Source: Candidatus Kuenenia hertensis
GTDB taxonomy: Bacteria > Planctomycetota > Brocadiia > Brocadiales > Brocadiaceae
NCBI GenBank assembly: GCA_021646465.1
Contig: SOET01000001.1
Span: 1 to 64,000 of the forward strand
DNA length: 64,000 nucleotides
Reading direction: 5' to 3'
The notes under the pieces were generated by a model, which was not told where the DNA came from, made no database searches, and saw only the letters and a program-made list of their open reading frames with translations. The position numbers and the translations under genes were made by a program. Shown here piece by piece: positions 46,740 through 55,112 of this stretch. Numbering within the stretch: the stretch's first letter is position 1; each line of letters opens with the position of its first letter.

Positions 46740-48827
46740 ATGAAAGTAAAAAACACTGAAAAATCTGCAACAAAAGATGTAACAATGCTTTTGCGAGATC
46801 GTCCACCAGCAACTGTTGATCTTGATAATTTAATGAGAAGGGTGTTAAGGGTAAGCGACCCAACTGATTCCACGCAGGTTGCCGAGGCATTAGGAAAATT
46901 ATATGAAGTTGAGTATGAGGTAATGTCACGTGAGGCGTCCGGACTTCCTTACCGGATGGTTCCTGCACTTCAGGCTGCGCCTATGGCTACGACGACAACC
47001 CATATAGAGTTGGAACAGGCAAAGAATGACGTTGAACGTGATTTAGCGGCGCTTATGAATAATTCCATCCTGAAAGACATTGTCCCTGAACTCCGGGGAT
47101 GGGCCACAGCTATCAGGACAGCAATTGCTGATGGAGTAAACGCAGCACGGTTTTCCCTCGATCCGCGTCAGAGGGATAAGACGTTTGCTATTCGCCGCCT
47201 TCTTGGCAATTACTCAAGAATCTCTCGTTATGTCGGCGCCTTAACGCCTACTCTCAATCAATCATACAGAAAACTTGCCCAAAGTCTTGATGAGGTGGCA
47301 GGAGTATTATTAGTAATAATGGGAGAGACCATTGCGAATATAGGCATGGGTGGCGGCAGATTTCTTTTGCAGTCTCCGGTAAGCGAACTGCAGGAGAGGA
47401 GAGATGCGGTCATTTATGCCCTGCGTAACCTAATTGGTTCAACACAGGAGGCATATGGGACGAATGACTGGCCAAGGGGATTGCAGGCCTATAGCCAGCT
47501 TCTGGAGCATTTAGGGAAAAACGCCCACCATGATCTGCGGGTACTGTTTCAGGAAAACGAAATTGCCCGTATGATGGATGAACTCATTCATCACGCAACA
47601 GGCAATACCTCTGAAGGTTTAAGGGCGCTGGGGTCTACGGCACAATTAACCCTGGAGCGGTTCAGGAGACTTATCTTGTTTGGACAGGGAATTATATCTC
47701 CGTCTTCACCGCCTTTAGCAGCATTTCTGACCTCTCTAAAATTATTTCTCGATGCATTTGACAATGCAGATAGCGGATATCGTCTTTTAACAATATCACG
47801 GCCCCCCGTATTATTTTACGGACTTTATGGTATTGGAGGGCAAGATCCCGCCAGCAGGAGACTTCTTGACCTGATTATTCTGCGGGGAAAACTTGCAGAA
47901 GAGCTTGATTGTTATCTTGGCTGTAATTGCGGTTCTGATGAGGCAAGGTGCCAGATAATCCTTGATAAAATACTCTATGACGTGGACCGGGCTATTGATC
48001 TTTATGCACTGGGAAGCGAGGATTTCGGAGAACCTGAGCAAAGATCAACCGCCTATGGATACGTCATTGAAGCTGTCTTGAGTACTATAATGGGTATCGG
48101 TTGCAGCCCAGGCATTAAAGAGGAAGATATTCCAGGGTGTGAATCTGGCAAGGACGTATTAAACAGGTTTTGTTCTGATATTGCAGGCAATGGTGATAAT
48201 ACTAAGAACTGTAAACCCACCTGTTTATATTGTGTTCCGAAAGGGTCTGCATTGGAAAAAACACTGGAGGAAATCAGGGATATACTCTGGTTTTATATTT
48301 TCAAGAAAAAAGATTTTTCAGGTGTTCCCGTTGGCATATTAGAAGATGCCGGATTTGGGAATCCACCCGTTATTTCTGTAAAATTTCAAACCGGCAGTCT
48401 TCGGGAAAATCTTAAATTGGTGGATGGTTGCAATAAGGCGGCGAATAACAGAGGCATCTATGGGGCAATAAAGCAAACACTTATGCCTAATATTATTGCA
48501 GACTGCAGCGAAGACATCCCTACAAATAAAATTCCAACCAGTATAAAGCGGCTGGAAAAGATGTTGAAGATTATTCACCAGGAACTTTGCTTTCAAGCGG
48601 ATACAGAAAGTAATTGGGAAAGTTTACTTCAGACAATGGCTTCTTCCTGCAACAAATTCAACGGCTTATTGGATCCGACAAAAGAAATCATCCAGTGTGC
48701 AATCAGTAAATTTAGTGGAACGGAAATAACACCTTGTCCGCCATTTGCCGTTACCATTCCACCACATTACGAAACGAGTTTGGATTCGCTTGCGAATGAT
48801 GTCACAAAAACAGGAGAAGGAAGATAA
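46740..48827 (+). CDS. Unknown 695-aa protein with cysteine-rich C-terminal half
   Basis: No family recognised. Residues 1-380 are helical, contain no cysteine and look like a repeat-rich scaffold (LTPTLNQSYRKLAQSLDEVA, ERRDAVIYALRNLIGSTQEA). From about residue 385 the protein contains some 16 cysteines, opening with ELDCYLGCNCGSDEARC and including NCKPTCLYCVPKG, GCNKA, DCSED and SSCNKF. The spacing resembles disulfide- or metal-binding modules, suggesting either zinc sites or an exported, oxidised state. No signal peptide is seen. GAGGTG precedes the ATG; it begins 11 bases after the metallopeptidase-like gene, so the two are co-translated. Its size makes it a candidate structural or adaptor component of the cluster. 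Confidence 0.75.
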   Translation: MKVKNTEKSATKDVTMLLRDRPPATVDLDNLMRRVLRVSDPTDSTQVAEALGKLYEVEYEVMSREASGLPYRMVPALQAAPMATTTTHIELEQAKNDVERDLAALMNNSILKDIVPELRGWATAIRTAIADGVNAARFSLDPRQRDKTFAIRRLLGNYSRISRYVGALTPTLNQSYRKLAQSLDEVAGVLLVIMGETIANIGMGGGRFLLQSPVSELQERRDAVIYALRNLIGSTQEAYGTNDWPRGLQAYSQLLEHLGKNAHHDLRVLFQENEIARMMDELIHHATGNTSEGLRALGSTAQLTLERFRRLILFGQGIISPSSPPLAAFLTSLKLFLDAFDNADSGYRLLTISRPPVLFYGLYGIGGQDPASRRLLDLIILRGKLAEELDCYLGCNCGSDEARCQIILDKILYDVDRAIDLYALGSEDFGEPEQRSTAYGYVIEAVLSTIMGIGCSPGIKEEDIPGCESGKDVLNRFCSDIAGNGDNTKNCKPTCLYCVPKGSALEKTLEEIRDILWFYIFKKKDFSGVPVGILEDAGFGNPPVISVKFQTGSLRENLKLVDGCNKAANNRGIYGAIKQTLMPNIIADCSEDIPTNKIPTSIKRLEKMLKIIHQELCFQADTESNWESLLQTMASSCNKFNGLLDPTKEIIQCAISKFSGTEITPCPPFAVTIPPHYETSLDSLANDVTKTGEGR

Positions 48828-48854
48828 TTACTTACGAAAATGAGGAGATAAAAC

Positions 48855-49406
48855 ATGTCTGCAAGAACAGCATTTCATAGGAGCATCAGAAGTATTGGGA
48901 GGGTTACCAGTACTCCCGTTAATTTAACAGATATCAATAAATATTTAGAGTCAAGTGTTCAGAGTTTAAAAAATCTGGAAAAAACCCCTGAGAAATTAGG
49001 TGAAATTAACAGAAGTTTAAATAACATTGCAGCCGGTTTAGAAAAAATAGGGTCTTTATTAGCACATTTACCTACAGGCAACGAATGGATTGTAGAAGGA
49101 CATGTAATCGATGAAAATAAGAATGGAATCGAAGGGTTGACCATAAGTGTTTTCGATAAAGATCTTTTTTACGATGATAGACTGGGAACTGCAAAGACAA
49201 ACAAAAATGGATATTTTAAAGTAACCTACCGGACGGAGGATTTCAGAGATCTCATAGAAACAAACCCTGATATATTTATTACAGTATATGAAGGAGGTAA
49301 CAGGGTTTATTCCATCGAAACACCTGTAAGATGGGAGTCTGGCCGTAGGGAGTATTTTTGTATACAAAAAACCAGAAAAGGATGGTTCGAGTTCAAAAAG
49401 GAATAA
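48855..49406 (+). CDS. Transthyretin-like (carboxypeptidase-regulatory-like) domain protein, 183 aa
   Basis: Residues 1-75 are helical with coiled-coil character (SVQSLKNLEKTPEKLGEINR). Residues about 78-165 are a beta-sandwich of the transthyretin/carboxypeptidase-regulatory type: VEGHVIDENKNGIEGLTISV, then FDKDLFYDDRLGTAKTNKNG and YFKVTYRTEDF, then DIFITVYEGGNRVYS. Such domains bind proteins or glycans and are often fused to or encoded with secreted peptidases. The N-terminus is basic but lacks a hydrophobic core, so no signal peptide. GAGGAG lies just upstream. It sits between the cysteine-rich protein and the second HExxH protein. Confidence 0.78.
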   Translation: MSARTAFHRSIRSIGRVTSTPVNLTDINKYLESSVQSLKNLEKTPEKLGEINRSLNNIAAGLEKIGSLLAHLPTGNEWIVEGHVIDENKNGIEGLTISVFDKDLFYDDRLGTAKTNKNGYFKVTYRTEDFRDLIETNPDIFITVYEGGNRVYSIETPVRWESGRREYFCIQKTRKGWFEFKKE

Positions 49407-49502
49407 AAACAAGGTTTTTATTTTAGTATGTATTAAACACAGTAACTATGATAGTTACCTACTGTGGAGAATATAAATGGCTATTAAGAACGAGGGAGAA
49501 CT

Positions 49503-50594
49503 ATGGAATATCAAACTCATGAAACAATAAAACGACTGTGGCAGAAGTTCCTCAGGGAACAGCTTGCCGCTATGGCGCCTGAAGAACGTCAGAAATACGA
49601 ACAGCAGTTCGAGGAAAGGTTTGAAGATCTGATCAAGGGGGCCTCTGCCAATGGCGGCGACGGATTCCTTGATCTTATCGGATTTGGTGAAAAAGGCGCG
49701 CCTCCTTTTGAGGAACTTTCCTATCCGTTTATTAAGCCTGATTTTGATGATGCGGTAATGCCAAGCCAGCTCCATGCCGCGGCAGAACTTTATTTTATCT
49801 ACCAGCATGAACGCATGAAGGTCTTTAAAGTGGTGGATGTCCTCCGGCGGCTTTTTCAGATGGGGCGTATCAGAATACAGCGAGGGCCCGGTGCAAGGGG
49901 GCTTTATTTGCTGGAGAAATGGAAACCCCTCAGATACACACTGCGTGACCGGATGATTGCTTACCGGCGGGTTTTTAACTACGGAACGGCTCCTTCACCT
50001 GCAGGGGCGATCGTGAATAAAAATTTTCACAATCAACTGGTGGCCTTTATGACCGCATTGGCCCAGTACTTCAGGGATCACCTGATCAGTGAGGTAATTC
50101 GTGGGGGCCCTATGACGTCACAAAGGCCTTTTGGGAGCGTGGCAACGGTACAGCGGCTGGGAATTGATCTGAGGTACGCAATCGACCGGTCAAGCTATGG
50201 GAATATCCTTGCATTGACGCATGAAGTAGGGCATTACCTGAAAACGGTACTTCAGCTTTTTGATTCGCCCGATATCATGAAGGCATTTGATGCAAATAAC
50301 AAATGGGATGTAATTGAAATTATATCAAACCGCCACCTCGGCGGGATGGCGGAGCTCTCTCAACGGGCAAAAATGGCGGAAAGCGGCAGAAGAGTACTCC
50401 AATGGGTCTCTGACAGTGATTTTAAAACGGCAATAGATCCAATGCTCTTTCAGTCTGAAGCGCGCCCCTTCGGACCTCATGCTGAGGCCTGGGTTGCTGC
50501 CTACCGTATGACGCCTGAAGGGAGAGGTTTTCGCGGTGTGACTTCGACCGTGAAAAGAATGATAGGTATGCCGTTACAGCAACAGATGGTATAA
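49503..50594 (+). CDS. Second HExxH zinc-metallopeptidase-like protein, 363 aa
   Basis: A protein not closely alike to the first HExxH protein in overall sequence. The N-terminus is charged and helical (TIKRLWQKFLREQLAAMAPE). The zinc motif is LALTHEVGHYLKTV (HExxH at residues 240-244) and GPHAEAWVAAYRM lies about 80 residues later, where E328 is a candidate third ligand. The middle contains RIQRGPGARGLYLLEKWKPL and the RDRMIAYRRVFNYG segment. No signal peptide. A GAGGGAGA ribosome-binding site precedes the ATG. It is 96 bases after the transthyretin-like gene. Likely role: peptidase acting on cluster proteins or on an external target; inference. Confidence 0.74.
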   Translation: MEYQTHETIKRLWQKFLREQLAAMAPEERQKYEQQFEERFEDLIKGASANGGDGFLDLIGFGEKGAPPFEELSYPFIKPDFDDAVMPSQLHAAAELYFIYQHERMKVFKVVDVLRRLFQMGRIRIQRGPGARGLYLLEKWKPLRYTLRDRMIAYRRVFNYGTAPSPAGAIVNKNFHNQLVAFMTALAQYFRDHLISEVIRGGPMTSQRPFGSVATVQRLGIDLRYAIDRSSYGNILALTHEVGHYLKTVLQLFDSPDIMKAFDANNKWDVIEIISNRHLGGMAELSQRAKMAESGRRVLQWVSDSDFKTAIDPMLFQSEARPFGPHAEAWVAAYRMTPEGRGFRGVTSTVKRMIGMPLQQQMV

Positions 50595-50609
50595 GGAGAT
50601 AAAGAAAAA

Positions 50610-51509
50610 ATGTCAGTCATGCCCCCATCACTTTCAGTTACGGTAACTACAAAACGAAAGGCCTGTGTGATTGATACCACCCTTGCCCTTTCGCGGTATG
50701 GCCTCCTTTTAACCCAGAGGCTTGGTGATGAATTTGACCTGTGGCTCGCCAGGGAATTATGGCAGATACTCGATAATACGCAGTATTATTTGTCAAACCC
50801 GCAATTTTTAACACCGGTAAGGCCTGGTATACAAAGAAAAACGGGGAAAATCCATGCAAACGGGGGAAATGAAGCAAAATATTTTCTTAAGGATATACTG
50901 AGCCAGTGGGATATCGCCCGCATGGAAACGGATCTTGCAGGATTAAAAATATTTTGGATTGGCGATGCAATGAGTGAGTCGTTGCTTCCGAAAAATGCGG
51001 ATCAAAATTTAATTCACCGTTTTGAAACGCTTGCCCGTTCTCTCGATATAAAAATAAAGAAAAACGGGAGTGACACTCAACAGGAAAATATATTTGTTGA
51101 CTGTTTCAGGGATGTTGTGGCATTAACTGCGGCATTGATTCCTCACAGAGGATTTATACTTACCCGCCATGGTATGATGAGTGATGAACTGCCGGAAAAC
51201 GAACCCATTATATGTTCATATCTCAGAAACTGGGGAATACCATGCTACAGGGTTGGAATGGATCAAAAGATTGAAATAGAGAAAGCTTCTCTCTTTCCGA
51301 TATTTGCCAGGGCCGGGGTTACTGAATTAATGTGGGCGGGTTTGAATCTTGCGGTCGTACATATTTGTGCGCCTGACGCGATTATTATGCCTTTCATAAG
51401 CAATGAAGATGATGTTTTTGAAAGGGCTTTAGAACCTCTTCACGAACAAAGAGAGGAAGAAATGAAAGACTGGTGGAGGCATGCGGTATGCTTCTGGTAT
51501 CCGCTTTAG
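50610..51509 (+). CDS. Unknown protein, 299 aa
   Basis: Not recognised. The N-terminus SVTVTTKRKACVIDTTLALS, with D22, then ARELWQIL with an acidic residue, and later CFRDVVALTAAL, recall the spaced acidic residues of PIN-type nucleases, but the resemblance is weak and I do not assign it. There is no signal peptide or membrane helix. AAGGAG lies ten bases before the ATG, and the gene begins 15 bases after the second HExxH gene, so it belongs to the same transcript. Confidence 0.65.
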   Translation: MSVMPPSLSVTVTTKRKACVIDTTLALSRYGLLLTQRLGDEFDLWLARELWQILDNTQYYLSNPQFLTPVRPGIQRKTGKIHANGGNEAKYFLKDILSQWDIARMETDLAGLKIFWIGDAMSESLLPKNADQNLIHRFETLARSLDIKIKKNGSDTQQENIFVDCFRDVVALTAALIPHRGFILTRHGMMSDELPENEPIICSYLRNWGIPCYRVGMDQKIEIEKASLFPIFARAGVTELMWAGLNLAVVHICAPDAIIMPFISNEDDVFERALEPLHEQREEEMKDWWRHAVCFWYPL

Positions 51510-51537
51510 GAACATGGGTTCTTTATAGAAATACATT

Positions 51538-52572
51538 ATGAAATCAATAGAAAGCAGACTTGCGGGTGAGTTAAGGATCAACTCCCGGGACCTGGTGATG
51601 CTGACCGTATCGGGACAGATTGCTCATCCGTTAGGAAAATCATCTCCATATCGGATTGGACACGATGGTGTGCCGCGGATTCTGCCTGGCACAGGGGGAG
51701 TTGTTATAAATTGCCGTATCGGCGACCGGTGTGTCGGCCTTGCAGGAGACCATATTGAGCCGGGAGTGTCTCTTCGTAACAATAAGACGGAAATTGTCGG
51801 TAAAAAGAATGGCCCTAATCTTGCCCTGTTAACGTATTCGTGTATAGGGAACGTAGCTCAGGTAGTTACCGGCCCGTGCAAAGGAAAACTGGGAACGGTA
51901 ACCGGTAAGCATGGAGGAGTTGAAAATCTATTGGTTGATTTTGATTCTTCCGTGCTGAAACGTCTTCGGATTGGTGACCAGATACAGGTGTATTCGTATG
52001 GACTTGGGCTTCAATTCATTGATCATCCGGAAGTAAGCGTTTTCAGCTGTTCCCCAAGGCTGATAAAACGCTGGGGGCTGAGGTCTGAACAAAAAAGGAT
52101 ACAAGTACCTGTTACACATTTTATACCGGCATCAATTATGGGATCAGGTATTGGCAGAAGCAGCGCTGTTCGCGGCGATTACGACATCCAACTGTTTGAT
52201 CCTGATGTCAGAAAAAAATACAAGCTTGAAACCCTTCGTTTCGGCGATTTCGTGGGGATACTCCATTCAGATACGAGATTCGGACGTTCTTATCGTAATG
52301 GAACGATTACCATAGGGATAGTTGTTCATGGCGACAGCACTGTAAGCGGACATGGACCTGGTGTTATGACTCTTTTAACTGCAACGGGGAAATATCTTGA
52401 ACCTGTGAGAGACCCTAAAGCAAACCTTGCCATTGCACTAGGACTTCGAAAATTACCATCGGTGCGGGCATACCGCCCCCTGGTTCAGACAAAACGAATT
52501 CCGGATAAAATAAGGATGAAGCATAAAATTGATTCAGTTTATTTTTCCAACATGGTCAGTAAATATAAATGA
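51538..52572 (+). CDS. DUF4438-like protein, 344 aa
   Basis: The sequence LVMLTVSGQIAHPLGKSSPY, VVINCRIGDRCVGLAGDHIE, PGVSLRN, LTYSCIGNVAQVVTGPCKGK, GTVTGKHGG, and the C-terminal IGIVVHGDSTVSGHGPGVMT resemble, from memory, the DUF4438 family, whose function is unknown. The chain is rich in glycine and beta strands and has a histidine/cysteine pattern (GLAGDHIEPG, HGPG) that could bind metal. No signal peptide. It follows the 299-aa gene by 28 bases without a good ribosome-binding site, so translation may be coupled. An enzyme of small-molecule metabolism in a peptidase cluster would be odd; a metal-dependent hydrolase is one possibility. Confidence 0.68.
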   Translation: MKSIESRLAGELRINSRDLVMLTVSGQIAHPLGKSSPYRIGHDGVPRILPGTGGVVINCRIGDRCVGLAGDHIEPGVSLRNNKTEIVGKKNGPNLALLTYSCIGNVAQVVTGPCKGKLGTVTGKHGGVENLLVDFDSSVLKRLRIGDQIQVYSYGLGLQFIDHPEVSVFSCSPRLIKRWGLRSEQKRIQVPVTHFIPASIMGSGIGRSSAVRGDYDIQLFDPDVRKKYKLETLRFGDFVGILHSDTRFGRSYRNGTITIGIVVHGDSTVSGHGPGVMTLLTATGKYLEPVRDPKANLAIALGLRKLPSVRAYRPLVQTKRIPDKIRMKHKIDSVYFSNMVSKYK

Positions 52573-52760
52573 ACAGATTAAATAAACCATATAAGTTTAC
52601 ACATATTAAAAATAGAAATAAAAATGTTATTGAACGAGCGAAAAAATAGTATTTATTGCATGAATCTGTTTTATAACAGTAATAAATATGAAAAAAGATT
52701 TACTATGTTAATGAACATTAATATCAAATAAAATAATCTTCAAATAAGGAGGGAATAGAT

Positions 52761-53141
52761 ATGATTGCAGATAAAAAACTAATTCGGGATGATGATGAGT
52801 TGTATAAACTGATACTCAACGAGTTTGATGAGGCAGAAAAAGAAATAAAAACAAAAAGAACAAGTCAGGGCAAGAAAACCGATGATGAATGTGATATTAC
52901 CAATGAATATACTGATGATGAGGGGTACGCGGGAAATGCAAGAGAAGATGTAAAGGCGTTACTAAGTGAAGATGACCAGAAATTTATCGAGGATACCGTA
53001 AAATGGCTTAGTAAAAGAGAAAATAAAGATGCCATTGTTTCCAGGATTTGGGATTTATTGGTAGAATCAGAACCGGATTCTTTTTATAACCCGGAGGAGA
53101 AAGAAGTATCAATCGACTCAAAAACAGATAAAAAAGAATAA
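52761..53141 (+). CDS. Small acidic protein, 126 aa
   Basis: Acidic, hydrophilic protein (DDDELYKLILNEFDEAEKEI, TDDECDITNEYTDDEGYAGN, ending EEKEVSIDSKTDKKE). Residues about 60-105 look helical (KALLSEDDQKFIEDTVKWLS). No family recognised, no signal peptide. A strong AAGGAGG lies before the ATG, in a 188-base AT-rich gap after the DUF4438-like gene, so it may start a new transcript. It immediately precedes the serine peptidase gene, and its acidity parallels the leaders of the two cationic proteins; a chaperone or inhibitor for the peptidase is possible but unproven. Confidence 0.68.
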   Translation: MIADKKLIRDDDELYKLILNEFDEAEKEIKTKRTSQGKKTDDECDITNEYTDDEGYAGNAREDVKALLSEDDQKFIEDTVKWLSKRENKDAIVSRIWDLLVESEPDSFYNPEEKEVSIDSKTDKKE

Positions 53142-53169
53142 CGATACGATAACCATGATGTAAAAATGA

Positions 53170-54036
53170 ATGGAATATACTATGGAAGCAGAGACAGACA
53201 GAGCAATAGATGTACTTGAAGATCTTTCCGGCGGGATTGATTATGCGCTTGTTGGACCACGGGATAATAGAGTGCATGAAATCAGAACAAAGCGTTTTCC
53301 TTTTAATACGATCTGTTATCTTGGCAGAGATTTTGGTGATGGGTTATGGCGCGGATGCACCGGCACATTAATAGGCCCAAGAACAGTGCTCACGGCAGGG
53401 CATTGTGTTTACAGCCATAAATTCAAACGTGCGCCTGAAAAAATTACGGTAATTCCCGGACGTTCTGGCCGGGATACAATGCCATACGGCTATATTATCT
53501 CAACACAATATTATGCACCTAAACGGTATGTAAAAGCTGTTGCTGCCCGGCATCCTGATCGAAAAAACTTTGATTATGGAATTATCGTTTTACCACGGGC
53601 ATTTCAGGGTATCAAAAAGTTTATGAAGTTGAAGCCGCTGCCTCAGGCGGAGTTTGACAAGATTAAACATACAAAGTTGATAACAATAGCAGGCTATCCG
53701 GGAGACAGGCCAGTTGGTTCGTTATGGCGGCATACGGAGAAGCTTAAAAAATCAACCCCGCAACGGCTTTTTTATACTGTTGATACATGTCCTGGCCATA
53801 GTGGAAGCCCTGTATGGTTCCTGGAGTGGAAGAACAGAAAACGTTTTATTATTGGAGTACACACCTCTGGTATTTTAGATGAGCTGGGACGGTCATATGG
53901 GTGTTCAAAGGGAACTGTTCTGGCACCGCCAGGATTAATGAACAGCGGTGTTCGCATTACACCGGATGTTGTCGCCAATATTCGGTATCGAAATCGGAAG
54001 GTGAATGGCGTAAAGACAATGATAAGACTTCCGTAA
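53170..54036 (+). CDS. Trypsin-like serine peptidase (V8/S1B-like), 288 aa
   Basis: Chymotrypsin-fold serine peptidase with the complete triad: His in VLTAGHCVYS, Asp in NFDYGIIVLP and Ser in TCPGHSGSPVWF. GCTGTLIGPRTVLTAGHC matches the S1B/V8 type. The N-terminal 35 residues are acidic (MEAETDRAIDVLEDLSGG) and could be a propeptide; there is no signal peptide. The mature beta-barrel would begin near RTKRFPFNTICYLG. Glu/Lys specificity cannot be read off. It overlaps nothing, begins 28 bases after the acidic gene, and is the best-supported enzyme of the cluster. It could cleave between the acidic and cationic parts of the neighbouring proteins. Confidence 0.9.
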   Translation: MEYTMEAETDRAIDVLEDLSGGIDYALVGPRDNRVHEIRTKRFPFNTICYLGRDFGDGLWRGCTGTLIGPRTVLTAGHCVYSHKFKRAPEKITVIPGRSGRDTMPYGYIISTQYYAPKRYVKAVAARHPDRKNFDYGIIVLPRAFQGIKKFMKLKPLPQAEFDKIKHTKLITIAGYPGDRPVGSLWRHTEKLKKSTPQRLFYTVDTCPGHSGSPVWFLEWKNRKRFIIGVHTSGILDELGRSYGCSKGTVLAPPGLMNSGVRITPDVVANIRYRNRKVNGVKTMIRLP

Positions 54037-54080
54037 TACCAGCATAATAATCAGTACCTGTTTCCATGGAGGGAAAAGGG

Positions 54081-54593
54081 ATGCCTTTAAATATTGAATT
54101 TTCGAATGGAATTGAAAGTTCTGGAAAACAAACGAAAAACCCCATATTCATACATGAAAAGGAGAATTGTTCAGTTGCCGAATTCAGTATATTGCATCAA
54201 AAATTTCTTGTTTTCCCTTTTATACCCGGAAATACACATGCCAACTCTCACTTCATAAACAACAAATATAAAGTGGTGGGTGAATTAAGAATAAACAAAA
54301 AACGATATCTCGTAACCAATTCAGATGACAACAGTAATTGCGGAAAGAATACAAATAATCTTGTAGAACTGCTGACCAGACGAGAGCTTCAAATTGTTAT
54401 GCTTGTGGCTGAAGGAAAAGTCAATAAGCAGATTGCTCATCAATTGAATATTAGTGAATGGACCGTTTCTACACATCTGAGACGTATTTTCTCAAAATTA
54501 GGCGTGGATAGCCGGGCATCTATGGTATATCAATGTTCGGAGGTTATATCCAATTATTCAAAGCAGTTTAATTGGAGAAAAAAAGAGATGTAG
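54081..54593 (+). CDS. LuxR/GerE-type HTH transcription regulator, 170 aa
   Basis: The C-terminus is a LuxR-type HTH: LLTRRELQIVMLVAEGKVNK, QIAHQLNISEWTVSTHLRRI, FSKLGVDSRASMV. The N-terminal 95 residues (ILHQKFLVFPFI, KVVGELRINKKRYLV) are not a receiver domain with phosphorylatable Asp; they look like a small ligand-sensing or PAS-like fold, of unknown type. I start at the ATG at 54081, seven bases after GGAGGG; an in-frame ATG at 54066 overlaps that Shine-Dalgarno and is rejected. The gene is within the cluster, between the serine peptidase and the second cationic protein gene, and is the likely local regulator. Confidence 0.86.
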   Translation: MPLNIEFSNGIESSGKQTKNPIFIHEKENCSVAEFSILHQKFLVFPFIPGNTHANSHFINNKYKVVGELRINKKRYLVTNSDDNSNCGKNTNNLVELLTRRELQIVMLVAEGKVNKQIAHQLNISEWTVSTHLRRIFSKLGVDSRASMVYQCSEVISNYSKQFNWRKKEM

Positions 54594-54635
54594 TGCATTG
54601 CAGATAATAGGTTATTTTTAGAAAGGAGGAACTTT

Positions 54636-55073
54636 ATGGGATACGGCGGGTTAAGTTTTGAAGAATTAGAAGAAGATTATTTTGATGATGTATTTGATGA
54701 AGAATTCGAAGATGAATATTTTGATGAAGATGCATTTGATGTATTTGCAGAAGAAGAGTCAATGTACGATGAGGAGGAGGAAGACGAATTCGTCGGGGCC
54801 CTTGCTGGTCTGGCTGCGCAAGCATTACCAAGTGTTGCGAAGAAAGTCGTTCCACAGGTTATGAAATGGGGAAAAAGAGTTTTTCGGGCAGGAACGAGAG
54901 ATCTGAAACGTGCTGCACCAAAAATTATTCAGAATACCGTAAGATCGTTGGCAAGAAGTCCACGAAACGTCAGAATGAATCCATTAGTGGTAAAAAGGAT
55001 GTTAAATAAAAAATCCAGACCCTACATAAGACGTTACCGACGTTATCCGGGGAAGTATGCTTGCCGCAGGTAA
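54636..55073 (+). CDS. Acidic-leader/cationic protein, 145 aa (paralog of the 309-aa protein)
   Basis: Residues 1-51 are acidic (Glu/Asp/Phe/Tyr-rich, ending DEEEEDEF), with no Lys or Arg. Residues 52-70 are small and hydrophobic (VGALAGLAAQALPSVAKKVV), and residues 65-145 are Lys/Arg-rich (KWGKRVFRAGTRDLKRAAPK, NTVRSLARSPRNVRMN, ending RRYRRYPGKYACRR). It has the same two-part charge layout as the 309-aa protein and shares a RAAPKI / SLARSP repeat word with its RALPKI / VAKSP region. AAAGGAGG precedes the ATG. Function unknown; possibly a DNA-, membrane- or polyanion-binding effector held inactive by its leader. Confidence 0.78.
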   Translation: MGYGGLSFEELEEDYFDDVFDEEFEDEYFDEDAFDVFAEEESMYDEEEEDEFVGALAGLAAQALPSVAKKVVPQVMKWGKRVFRAGTRDLKRAAPKIIQNTVRSLARSPRNVRMNPLVVKRMLNKKSRPYIRRYRRYPGKYACRR

Positions 55074-55112
55074 AACTGTAAAATGTATTTAATAAAATTA
55101 AAGGTGTAAAAT

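Noticed and set aside
50610-51509. PIN-domain nuclease
   Set aside because: The acidic residues are only loosely placed and the rest of the fold is not recognisable by eye, so I left the protein unassigned.
54066-54080. Upstream ATG at 54066 for the LuxR-type regulator
   Set aside because: It lies across the GGAGGG Shine-Dalgarno that serves the ATG at 54081 at ideal spacing.
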